Shown: piece after piece, positions 47,218 through 57,836 of the stretch
How positions within the stretch are numbered: the first letter of the stretch is position 1
Layout of the letters: the number at the start of each line of letters is the position of its first letter
NCBI GenBank assembly: GCA_019426215.1
Contig: CM033396.1
Span: forward strand, 34,834,503 to 34,898,502
Direction: 5' to 3'
Length of the DNA stretch: 64,000 nt
DNA from: Buddleja alternifolia
Lineage: Eukaryota; Streptophyta; Magnoliopsida; Lamiales; Scrophulariaceae
The notes under the pieces: model-generated
Database searches by the model: none
Seen by the model: the letters and a program-made list of their open reading frames with translations, nothing else
What the model was told of the DNA's origin: nothing
Program-made: the position numbers and the translations under genes

Positions 47218-47768
47218 TGATGTGTGTGGGAAGCACACCAATGATAATATGCGATATATGATATGAAAATATGATATAAAGCACGAATTATAAGTAAAGA
47301 ATACGGGATATTTACGTGGTTCGGCCAATAATATGACCTACGTCCACGGGGTAAAAGAGTCGATCCTTTATTAGTGTTTGGAGTTGATATATATACATGT
47401 TTATGAGGGGGTGACTAATAAGGTAAGCCAACTATTCCTAAATGTACAATGGAAAGTAGAATAAATCCTAATCCTTCCATCTTGAGCCATCTCTTTTATG
47501 GTATAATTGGCAGGTTGGTTAGAGTGATCTCCACAGGTCCGAATATGGTAAGTGAATCCCCTGATTGATCCTTGTCTGATCCTTGTCTCCAGGTTTGCCT
47601 CATATAGAATGTTGTATCTGGACAGATCGGGATAGGGCGACCCTCCGGAGGGGCGGACCTGACTATAATGTCTTCTAAAGGAATCCGAGTCCGTTATGCT
47701 GTTGGGCTTGGGCCCTTAATCATGTTGGGCTACCAGCTTGGCCCAAGAGCCTATTTCGACCCACATCA
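47218..47768 (-). repeat. 3' LTR of second Tat element
   Basis: 551 bp; element-sense start TGATGTGGGTC, as in the first Tat. Preceded in element sense by the polypurine tract AGTTAGGGGGGACTAT. Confidence 0.93.
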
Positions 47769-47783
47769 ATAGTCCCCCCTAAC

Positions 47784-48397
47784 TCCGCAGTTTGACGTAG
47801 TCAAGCTGCGCGAGTTGAGAAAAGATAGATCTTTGGGCCGAGCTGAGTGTATTCTCGAGCTGCTTAGGAAAAAGTTGCGTGGAGATTCTTCTCAGGTATG
47901 GATCTTGTTCTCAGGTGCGTTTCTGGGTGATATCCTGTACCTGACACGACGGTTGCATTTCCCCATACTTGCAGTTATGAAGGCATTTCCTGAAAAATCG
48001 CGCCACTCATTGTTTTTGTCAGTTAAGCCCGCCATCTTCATGCCCTGGCAACCGTTGATCTTTGCACACGTGTATGGTTCAGGTTGAAGACCGCTCTTTC
48101 CTTATTTATTTTCAGTTTATTTTTTAAAATTAAAATTCAAAAAGTAACTTGCCAAAACATGAGATTTTATTTCCTTCTGTCATTTGTGCGTTTTGTGTTT
48201 AAAATCAGAGTTTCTCCATTTTTCCCCCATCTTCTCTTACCAGCTGTTTTCTCCCGCGTTCACTGCCCCTTCTCTAGGTACTGCGCTTCCTCTCTTCCTC
48301 TTACTTGTTTGTCTTGTGTTGTGTGTTTGTTGTTTTATGTTTCCTGCTACTTTGTTGTTATTGTCCCTATTTCCCCTTTCCCCACTTTTTGCGAAAA
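47784..48397. other. Upstream region of the antisense gene; no other gene
   Basis: Likely promoter and 5' UTR of the antisense gene. Pyrimidine-rich toward 48200-48390, with short ORFs that I do not support. Confidence 0.45.
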
Positions 48398-50691
48398 ATG
48401 TCAAATAGTTTAGGCTCGGATTCTCAAAATCGAGAGGATCGCCAAAATTTGTTAGAGCATGATTTGGTGGGGGATACTTCCTCTTACATGCGAGATTTGT
48501 ATGATGGGTCTCCTGTTTTAGGGGGAAGAGAGTTTGTAGAATTATCCTAGTCGGTTACCGAATCCGACGGCCGACACACCACCAATATCCCTCCGTCTTC
48601 ATGTGTTGGGGCTGGGCATGCTAGGGTTTCTTCAGGGGGTGACGGTGCACACCCATCTAACCTTGAATTGGAGGAGAGAGAAGAGCCAAACCCTAATTAT
48701 TGGAATGAGACTCCCTCTTCCTTCACCCTGCAAAAATTGAAAAACCTCCGCCGTATGTATGACATCCCTGACGATTATTCGATAATAGTTCCCTCTCCCC
48801 AGGATAGAGCCCATCGTCCCCCTCCTCAGCATACTTGTTTTCATGTGGCCCTCCTAAAAGCAGGGCTTAGGTTCCCCATTCCTCCTCTCTTTATTTCTGT
48901 AGCCAATAGGTACGACATCCCCTTGAATCAATTCGCGCCCAACGCTATTCGAATGATGGCTGGGTTTGTCATTCTTCTTCGCTATCACGGGATTGAACCC
49001 ACAGCCGAGTTCTTTTATGCCTTCTTTCATCCTCGTTCCAATGTTGCTGACAGTGGGGTTTTTTATCTGGCCTCCCGAGGTCCTGCCATTTTCCTTTTTG
49101 GTCGCCCTGCGGACAAGCAATGGAAGAATAATTTTTTCTATATTGCCCCGCCCCCGGGTGTGGTATGGAACTTTCGCCGGACATTCTTGGAGAGGTTGGA
49201 TGAGCACCATCCTACCCCCCCGCCAGTTATCTGAATACCATCGTCAGGTGGTGCAATTTTTTAATTTCTCTCCTCGCCTTATGAATAAACTTATTGACAG
49301 TTGGCTTTTATACAACATTGGTTATAGCCCCATGGGGGCTGACCTGAGAGGTGTCACCATAGGTAGTGCTTCTGATTTTGGCTTGTCCCTTTTTGTTTGC
49401 TTGACTTGTTTTACTTCTTCATATCTTGCGCTGACCCTTGCTTTGTTTGGGCATTTTTGCAGAAAAATTGATGGATCTAGCTCGTGCCCGGGAGTTTGTG
49501 AGCCGTAGGAGGCAGCGCCCTCCCTCAGAAGAACCAGCTCTGCTTCCTCCTCCTCCGTCGACGCTCCAGGATACCCCTTATACTGTTCTGACCTCTCCTC
49601 CCTCAGGTCAGGGTGACTCTTCCAGGTCACGCACTAACCAGGAGAAGGTCCTTGGTAAAAGACCCATGACCACCGAGACTCCCTCTAGTACTCGTCCTCC
49701 AAAGCGCAGCAGCTCGGGCATAGCCATTCGGGAGATGATCCCCAACCTGCCCCTCAAGACTTCAGATCCCCCGACTTCTCGCACTAGGTCCAGGGCCTCT
49801 GATCCTCCATCTTCTGCTTTGTCCAACAACGAGCTCTCAGTTATGGTGGATTTTCTCCAGGGGCTCCCTAACTCCATGGACCGTCATCACCTGGAAAACA
49901 TGTCCCCTCGAAAGAGGTTTGAAGCTGCGACACTCATTTTCCCTAAGGTAACATAGTTCCTTACGTTCGTGAATTGATTATGTTTCTTCGTTTTCATTGG
50001 TCGTGACCCGTTATGTAAAAATGTGTTGTAGTGTATGCTATTGGCTGGTCAAGTCTTGTTGGATGCCTACAAGGACACAAAGGTGGAGGATCTACAGAAG
50101 AGGCCAAACCGAGCCCAGGAACAACTCAAAAAAGTCCAGGATTATTGCTCTAGCAAGGACAAGGAGCTGAAGGCTCTTCAAAAGGACTTTAACAAGCTTC
50201 TTGCCGAGAAGGTGGATTTAGAGGCGACCCTTTCAGACATGAAGATTGCTCATGACACTGCCATGAAGGGCACTCTACTTAAGGTGCATGAGACTTGGAT
50301 CGCCGAGTTTCCTTCATCTGAAGAGGGCCAAGCCTTGGTTGCCAAGTTTAAGGCTGACTTTTTGGCTTCTAAAGAATTCGAGCGCCTCACTGATGACAAA
50401 ATCTTTGGGTTCTTTGTCAAAGGTTTCGAAGGATGTGTTGCTCAATTCAAGGCGAAGGGCTTTCCTTCAGAAGGGATCTCCGCGGATTTCCTAGATTGTG
50501 ACGCAACTCTCCTTGATGCCATGGCTGCTTCAGATGCGGCTTCTTCAGGTCCATCCCCTCCTTCAGCCGCAGATCAACCAGTTGTCGAGTTACCCGATCT
50601 GTCGGTTGGTGGTGCCAAGGCTCCAGCTGAGGCCGATGTTCCAGGTGGTGCAGGAGTTAATGCCCAGGCTGCTCCCCCCGTGAAGCCTTGA
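48398..50691 (+). pseudogene. Antisense spliced ORF of second Tat element (Transposase_28-like)
   Basis: Opposite to pol. ATG 48398 (M-S-N). Exon 1 (to 49362) has a TAG at 48548-48550 and a frameshift at a C7 run near 49216; it contains YDIPDDYSI, AQ/PQDRAHRPP, G-L-R-F-P-I-P-P and WKNNFF blocks shared with the first Tat copy. Intron 1 49363-49462 (100 bp, phase 1), exon 2 49463-49947, intron 2 49948-50031 (84 bp, phase 0), exon 3 50032-50691. Exon 2 is Ser/Pro/Arg-rich with a basic KRP-type patch; exon 3 is a coiled coil (about 50060-50270) followed by a conserved FVKGFEGC block. Role in the element unknown. Confidence 0.83.
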
Positions 50692-51348
50692 AAAATTTGA
50701 TGCTTTCCTTTTTAAGACTTGGTTTTTGACGGGCATATGTAACCCTAGTATTTCGAAACACCTTTTTGTTTTTGCTGTTTTGAAGGGCCTGTGTTGCCTT
50801 TGGATAAATTCTTGCTCATTTTGCTGTCCCTGCCCAGGTTTGGGCTGTTGACATCTTTTTATTATGCATGTTAAATTAGACTCGTACTTCTTGCTTTGTT
50901 ACCTGCATTTTGACATTTTGGTGCGCATATTTTGTTTTATATGTCAAACATGTTTACTTACATTGTTTTGGGATGTGTGATGTCCGTCTTGCATATGGTG
51001 TACCTGCTATGTCTTATAAAGGAAAAGCTTAAGAGTAATTGTTTGCACAAATTCAACCAAGGAATGATCTAACCTTACTGTTGAATTACCACAAGATAAT
51101 CACTAGGATAAATAACGAATTAAGTTATCACGACCATACCTCGACCGAGGGGCATATCTATGAGAATATTACAACCGTACCTTCTTTCTTGTTAACACAA
51201 ACATGTCCTCAGAGAATCTGGGTAGGACCTTTTATCTAACATTCCTCACGGGAAAGCAAAAACAAAATGCATTAGTTCTCAGGTGGTACCCACCAGACCT
51301 ACACTGAGCTATAGCCCCAGCTGGGTCAGGTGGTCCACAAATTTTTAT
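50692..51348. other. Region between antisense gene and 18-mer array; no gene
   Basis: 3' flank of the antisense gene. No supported ORF. Confidence 0.45.
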
Positions 51349-51690
51349 AATCGTGGGGACTTGCATCACCACCTCCGTCAATTTCTTAGTAACTTCTTGA
51401 CACGTACATTCGTGGGGACTTGCATTGTCACTGTGCAATCATGGGGACTTGCATTCACATTCTTTCTCTTATGCAATCGTGGGGACTTGCATTCATTCTC
51501 TTTCTCTTATGCAATCATGGGGACTTGCATCAGGATCGAACACCCTTTTCCAGGTGCGTACAATCATGGAGACTTGTACCACCTCCATGCAATCGTGGGG
51601 ACTTGCACAAGGGATCGAACACCCATCACTAGGCGCGTACAATCGTGGGGACTTGCACCGCAACTATGCAATCATGGGGACTTGCATTTA
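51349..51690. repeat. Array of nine 18-mers in the Tat tail
   Basis: CAATCRTGGGGACTTGCA (or close variants) begins near 51349, 51409, 51437, 51474, 51511, 51560, 51589, 51639 and 51668. Spacers of about 10-42 bp vary but some recur (CACTAGGCGCGTA, TTCTCTTATG). This is the hypervariable tail between pol and the antisense gene where Tat elements are known to hold tandem repeats. The overlapping plus-strand ORFs rich in HGDLH are a by-product. Confidence 0.9.
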
Positions 51691-52302
51691 TCTCCTGCCT
51701 TATATCCCCTTTTTCCTCCCTCCGTCCAAAATATTCCTTAACGGGCTAGGGTGGCCAGCCCATACCGAAGGTATTCTTCCTTATGTCCCACATTCTCCGT
51801 AACTTCCCCCCTTATTCCTTCTCCAACCTTATGACTGCCCCTTCCTCCTTGTCGCTCCAAACCCCGGTCTTCCTTAGGGTAGGCCCATAGATGTTCCCGA
51901 GGACCTACCCCTCCTTATTTCTCCCTGGCCTAGAGCCCGTTTGATCTGTAGGTGAATTATCCCTACCTAGACAAATTCGGGTCCCCACCCAGATAGTACA
52001 ATCCTAACCTCCGGCTACCTCCACTTCACCAGCTACCCTTTACTTCACAATTCATCATACATATTTTACATATAGGCACAACTCAATCTCAAAATTTTGA
52101 AAAAATAAAATCTTACTACATTATGGAAGCTTTGCATGCGGCCCTGCAAAGAAGGCTTTACAATCTCTAGGCCGCACCTGAAAATCATAACAACCACAAC
52201 TTCCAAAAAGGATTATTAGGAAAACTTGGGTTCTTCACATGACACGAAATGACACAAAAGATATTAAAAACGGAAATAAAAAGAATAGGACAACCCTCGC
52301 GG
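51691..52302. other. Tat tail, no gene seen
   Basis: C/T-rich to 52030, then AT-rich up to the end of pol. No supported ORF. Confidence 0.45.
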
Positions 52303-54049
52303 TTACACGTAAAAATTCTTTAGGTTTTGCATATTCCATGGGCGAGGAAGTGGCTTGCCCTCCCCATCTTCTAGCTCATATGCTCCTCCAGCTAACACCT
52401 TAGTAACCTTGTATGGGCCCTCCCAGTCAGGGTCCAATTTCTTCACCGTTCGCACCACATCTACCCTCTTCAGCACCAGATCCCCCACCTGGACAGATCT
52501 GGCCTTCACTTTTGTTCCTTGAGCCTTCACGATACGCTGCTTGTATTGTTCGATCCTTAAGCATGCCTTGTCTCTGACTTCGTCGATTAACTCCAGCTCC
52601 TCCCTTAGCCTTTCTTCGTTTTGCTCCGGCTCGAAGTATCTTACCCGATGGGACTGCATTCTGATCTCTGTGGGTATGACAGCCTCGGCTCCATACACTA
52701 AATGAAATGGGCTTTCACCTGTACTGGATTTTGGGGTACTACGATATGACCATAGTACTGGTAATAATTCTTCTATCCAATTCCCACCCACTCCCTCCAG
52801 TCTTTATGACCGAGGTTTGGGTATTCACGCGAACTTATTAGAAAATGGGATGTAGATATAAACAAGTTGACTAGGACAAGAACGTGAAGAAAGAAAGCGC
52901 GAGTGTTTTACAAGATGGTTAGTGGACATACCTGGTCTTTAGACCTTGGACTATTATTCTATTGGTTACCTCGACCTAGCCATTTGTTTGAGGATGGGCA
53001 ATGGCACTGAACCACTACTGAATTCTTAATTCTTCGCACCACCTCCTTAGCTTGATCCAGCTGAATTGTCTTCCGTTATCAGCCACGATCTCCCTGGGTA
53101 TGCCGAACCTACAGATAATGTTTTTCCAAAGAAAACAAATGACCTCTGCTTCCGTGATCTGGGCTAAGGCTTCGGCTTCTATCCATCTGCTGAAGTAATC
53201 GACCAACACCAGTAAGAACTTCTTTTGGCCCTTTGCTATGGGAAATAGGCCCACAATGTCCATCCCCCACCTGGGGAAGGGACAAGGGACACTCATGGAG
53301 CGCATCGCTTCTGCCGGCTGATGAATGAGACCGGCATGTTTCTGGCATTGCTCATATTTTTTTACCAGGTTGGCTGCATCCTCCTTCAGGGTCGACCAAA
53401 AGTAACCAGCCCTTACCGTTTTCCCAGCTATGGCTGCTCCACCTATGTGGCTGCCACAATATCCTTCATGTATTTCTCTTAATATATAATCTCCTTCTTC
53501 TTTCGAAGTACACCTTAGGTGGGGATGTACGAATGACTTCTTGTATAGCACACCATCGATCATGACGAACCTGGTAGATCGGTTCTTTAACTGTTGTCGC
53601 TTCTTCCTTTCTTCAGGTAGTGTTCCCTTTGTGAGATACTGAATTATCCCCGTTCTCCAATCTTCACCTTCCTCTATCTGCAAGATTTCTTGCTCAGTGC
53701 TAGGTTTAGTTAGAGCTTGAATGGTAATACTCCGGGTTTGACAGTCAGTGATTGAGCTACCCAGCTTGGACAGGTAGTCAGCTTTGGTGTTTTCAGCTCG
53801 GGGTATTTGATGAATTTCTAATTTGTGGAAGTGTCCTCGTAGTGACTGTATGGTTTTCAGGTACTTCACCATCCTCTCTTCCTTGGCTTCATAGGCTCCT
53901 TCGATTTGTTTGGTAACCAGTTGCGAATCTGAATATACTATCAAGCTCTTGGCTCCTCCCTTGATTGCCATTTTAAGCCCCATGATGAATGCTTCGTATT
54001 CGGCTTCGTTGTTGTTTGCTTTAAACTCGAATTTGATGGCATATTCCAA
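52303..54049 (-). pseudogene. Second Tat: archaeal-type RNase H end and integrase, intron-like insert
   Basis: 54049 down to about 53880 is the rest of the second RNase H (NNNEAEYEAF, VYSDSQLV). Integrase: SHIGGA and KYEQCQK form the zinc domain, but the first Cys of CxxC reads Tyr. Core: GMDIVG, VADNGRQF, then VEVTN with the Glu. TAG stops at 53015-53017 and 52976-52978 stand where the paralogue has CAG. The minus-strand stretch 52931-52802 (130 bp) begins GTATGT and ends AG; removing it restores one frame. The C-terminal part (52791-52303) has GDLVLKR and ends NLKNFYV. Confidence 0.88.
52802..52931 (-). other. Intron-like insert in Tat integrase
   Basis: 130 bp in pol sense: 5' end GTATGTCC, a branch-like TTCTAATAAG about 40 bp before the end, 3' end AG. 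The paralogue at 24.7 kb lacks it. The flanking coding sequence is in frame only when it is left out, and it holds stops in that frame. Confidence 0.6.
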
Positions 54050-55699
54050 CTAATCTCCCTCAGGTGGGGTGAGTACTACACCTGTCCCGCTCCCACTTTG
54101 CGTGGATGATCCATCCACATGTAAGAGCCACATCTTTTCATCTTCTTCCTTCTCTTGTTCAGGTCGGGTCATTTCTGTGACGAAGTCTGCCAAGACCTGG
54201 GCCATAACCGTAGCTTGGGATGTATACTCTATCTCGAATTCCCCAAGCTCTACGGCCCATTTGACGAGTCGACCTGATGTTCCAGCCTTTCCCAGCACAG
54301 TCTTAAGTGGTTGGCTGGTTTTCACGATGATCTTGTATGTCGGGAAGTAAGGTTTGAGTCTCCTTGCGGTGACAGCCAGCACCAACGCCGTTTTCTCCAC
54401 ATCCGAGTATCGTGACTCAATGTCTGTGAGGACTTTGCTGACGTAATATACATGCTTCTCCATCTTATCCTCTTCTCGAACTAGGACTGTGCTGACAGCT
54501 TGGTCATCCACAACTATGTAGACTACCAGGGGCTGGCCCTGCACAGGTTTGGTTAATAGCGGTACCTTACTCAGGTATGTCTTGAGGTCTTCGAAAGCTT
54601 GCTGGCATTCAGTAGTCCAGCTACAGTTATCAACTTTACGTAGGATCTTGAAAAGTGGTAAGCTTTTCTCCGCGGATTTGGATATGAAGCGACTTAAGGC
54701 CGTGATTCTCCCGTTTAACCTTTGTACTTCGTTCATATTCCTAGGTGCTACCATATCTTGGATAGCTTTGATCTTCGCGGGGTTAGCCTCTATGCCTCTC
54801 TCTGTTACCATGTACCCTAGAAACTTTCCTCCCTTAATTCCAAATGCACATTTGGCCGGGTTCAGCTTCATCCCATATCTTCGAAGTGTTTCAAAGGTCT
54901 CTTGTAGGTCCTGTACATGGGTACCGGTGATGCGACTTTTAACCACCATGTCGTCTACGTATACTTCAATATTTTTTCCCCTCTGTTCCTGGAACATAAC
55001 GTCCACCAGTCTTTGGTATGTGCCTCCGACATTCTTTGAACCGAAGAGCATGACTATGTAGCAGAAGGTGCCGAAGGAGGTGATGAAGCTAACCTTCCTT
55101 TGGTCTTCCTCAACCAAGGGTATCTGATGATACCCGCTCTGCGCATCCGTAGTGCTTAGTAACTCGTACCCAGCTGTAGCATCTACCAATTGGTCGATCC
55201 TAGGTAGGGGATGATGATCCTTAGGACAAGCATTGTTCAGGTCGCGAAAGTCGATGTGCATTCTCCACTTTTGCCCCACCTTCGGTACTAAGACTAGGTT
55301 GGATATCCATTCTGGGAATTGTATTTCTGCAATGTGCTTAGCTTTGAGTAGTTTATCAATTTCAGCTTTGATGATGGCATCTTTCTTCGGGCCGAAGTGT
55401 CTTTTCTTTTGAATGATCGGTCTTGCACTTGGATCTACATTCAGGTGATGTTGTATGACTGTTGGTGCAATTCCTACCAAGTCATTTGCGGACCAGGAGA
55501 AGACATCCGCGTGTTGCCTCAGCATGGTTATCAGTTCCTTTTTCAGGTCGGGACTCAAGTGCGATCCTATCTTGATTATCTTCTCTTTGTCTCCAGGTAC
55601 GAGATCTATGCTCATCAGTTCACCTACCGGCTCCACATGCAATGGTACTATTTTCTTAGCGCTCTCTTTATCTTTACCTCTATAGGTTCGGGCTTGCAC
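54050..55699 (-). pseudogene. Second Tat: reverse transcriptase and RNase H
   Basis: A long open frame. RT blocks WRMHIDFRDLN, DAQSGYHQI and the catalytic YVDD (54961-54950) are intact. Connection/ancestral RNase H follows, then the archaeal-type RNase H start (LHVDGSS). It ends with TAG at 54052-54050 where the paralogue has CAG for Gln; the frame continues unchanged beyond. The apparent start at 55699 is only where the frame opens; the real polyprotein starts upstream in gag, with a frame change near the solo LTR. Confidence 0.9.
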
Positions 55700-55720
55700 T
55701 TCTTTTCTTCATTGGGTTTC

Positions 55721-57160
55721 TGACACGAGAAATCCTCACGTGTTTGCACAGCAAGTGGACTGGTCGTGTGTAGTAATAAAGTGGACAATAAGTCCGGATT
55801 GTCGATCCCACAGGGACTTGTATTTTAGACTTCTTGAATTTAAAGCAAGCAAGAATTAAACTAAAACTAAAGATTTAAAGATTTTAAAAGCAATAAATTA
55901 AACTAAAACAAAAACTAACTAAAATATTTTGGAAGCAAGATACAAGAAACAAGATGTCGAAATCAAGATAGCTATGCAAGAGAGCAACTAAGACACATGT
56001 GTTGGCATAATTTAATTAATTTGGTTAAAATCACGTTTTCATATTATTAGACTAATGTTGCTTTGGTGGAAATAACCTTAAATAATTACTACCCGATCTT
56101 TTGGCTGTAATAATCCTATGACTACGTGACGGTTCTCTAAATATGTCTATTCGAGAATCAAATCATTAGCCATGCATTCACATTTTAGAATTTCCGAGGA
56201 TAAATCCGGCTAACTGCATCCGGAAATCTATACCTATCTCTAGGAGCAATTCCTCATGTTTTTCGGATGATGTGATGATTTCTTTGAACCCTAACTTATA
56301 TTCTCTCGAATCATAAACTAGGCTAATTAGCAAGCATATGGTGATCAAACATATGATTGGAATTACAGCACAAAATCAATACACAAAGCAACAATAGAAT
56401 TAATATGAAAAACACATATTATAACTCAAATATCATAATTTAGCCTTAACATGGCCTTAGTTCGAAGAATCTAATTCATCATAAAAGATAGAAACTTAAA
56501 TTAAGATTTATATTCGTAGACAAAAATAAATCTAAATCTAAGAAACTCCCTTGTATTTTTTATGGTTGAACTTCGATCTTCATCTCTTCCATGCTTCTTG
56601 ATTTCTTCACCTTCAAGGGTTTTTGAAAATCTTCATGAATATGTAAAAACTATGTCTAAACCCCATTAGGGCTCTATTCTATGTGTATTTTCGTCTCCCA
56701 ACCCTAGAGAACTGATCTAATATATATAAGGGTTGAAGGGAAAGACTCCAACTTGAATTAGAATTGGAAATTTCCAAAAATCTGCTATTTTTCCCGTCAG
56801 AACCAACGTCCGGACGTGAAGTACCCAACGTCCGTACGTTGGAAACAGTAACATTTTTATTCTGCGCAGCGATATGGTTTTCTTCATAAATTTTTCCTCC
56901 AATCTCCGATTTAGGTGATTCAAGTTGCCACGTGATGCTAAGACAGATATCTACAACTTTGTAGAAGAAACATTTGTCAAAATACATTTCTAAATACTCT
57001 GAAAATCTGCATTTTCGTCCAGTTTTCCTCAATTGCACTGATTTTCCACCTTTACTCAATAAGCACACAAATTACTAGCATATGTGGCATAAATCATGCA
57101 TAAACCAATGTAAATAACATAAATATGGGGTTTTAAAATATGTAAATCTCACACCTATCA
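55721..57160 (-). mobile_element. Solo LTR, diverged Athila type
   Basis: 1440 bp, TGATAGGTGTGAG...CTCGTGTCA in its own sense, flanked by GTTTC at 55716-55720 and 57161-57165. It splits protease from RT in the Tat element. The hairpin near the element-sense 3' end (55790-55819) and the TTATTACTACACACGAC block tie it to the other Athila LTRs here. Minus-strand ORFs inside are not genes. Confidence 0.94.
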
Positions 57161-57835
57161 GTTTCTCTCCTTGTTTGATAGAGGCCAGGTAACATTTCTT
57201 AGATTGGTGCTGGTTGTCAGATACCTCCCCCACTCCTTTGAGTGCTGGGAATTTGATCTTTTTATGTGGTATTGAGACTACTGCCTCAAACAGAACAAGT
57301 GCCAGTCTACCTAGTATCACATTGTAGGCCGAGGGAGTGTCCACGACCAAGAATTTGGTCAGCTTTGTCACTTTATTAGATCCTTCGCCTAAGGAGAGGG
57401 GTAGTGAAATAATACCCATAGGTCTCACCGCTTCCCCTGAGAATCCAAACATTGCAGTGCGCACGGCCTCCAATTTGCTAATTCCCAGATTTATTTGCTC
57501 GAATGCTTGGTAGAAGAGGATGTCTACCTAGCAGCCGGTGTCAACAAAGATTATTTGTACATCATAGTTTGCTATGACAATAGTTATTACCAATGCGTCG
57601 CAGTGGGGTGTCTGTATGGCTTGGGCGTCTTCAAGTCCGAACTGTATTTCCTTCCTAGGTCGGGTCTGGCTGACATTCATAATCCACTTTGATTCACCTG
57701 TTGCTAGGCCTCCCGATATAATATGAATGGTTGCTCGATTGTGGTTGTTGACCTCTCTGGATGCAACCTCTTGGGTGGGTACCTTATTGATTTGTTGAGG
57801 AAAATTTCCTCTGTCTCTAGGTCCGGCCCTTCCAC
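57161..57835 (-). pseudogene. Second Tat: protease
   Basis: Continues in the gag frame. The active site DTG lies just upstream, in element sense, of a TAG at 57530-57528 replacing what is a Ser codon in the paralogue. Downstream the flap region and the V-I-L-G-R-L-A-L block (about 57330) are kept, better than in the first Tat copy. The frame ends at the solo LTR. Confidence 0.82.
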
Positions 57836-57836
57836 C

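Noticed and set aside
51349..51690. CRISPR-like array of short repeats with variable spacers
   Set aside because: Plant nuclear context, unequal spacers, degenerate 18-mers and position in a Tat element tail. Explained as retrotransposon tail repeats.
51283..51802. Overlapping plus-strand ORFs rich in HGDLH
   Set aside because: Translation of the 18-mer array in different frames.
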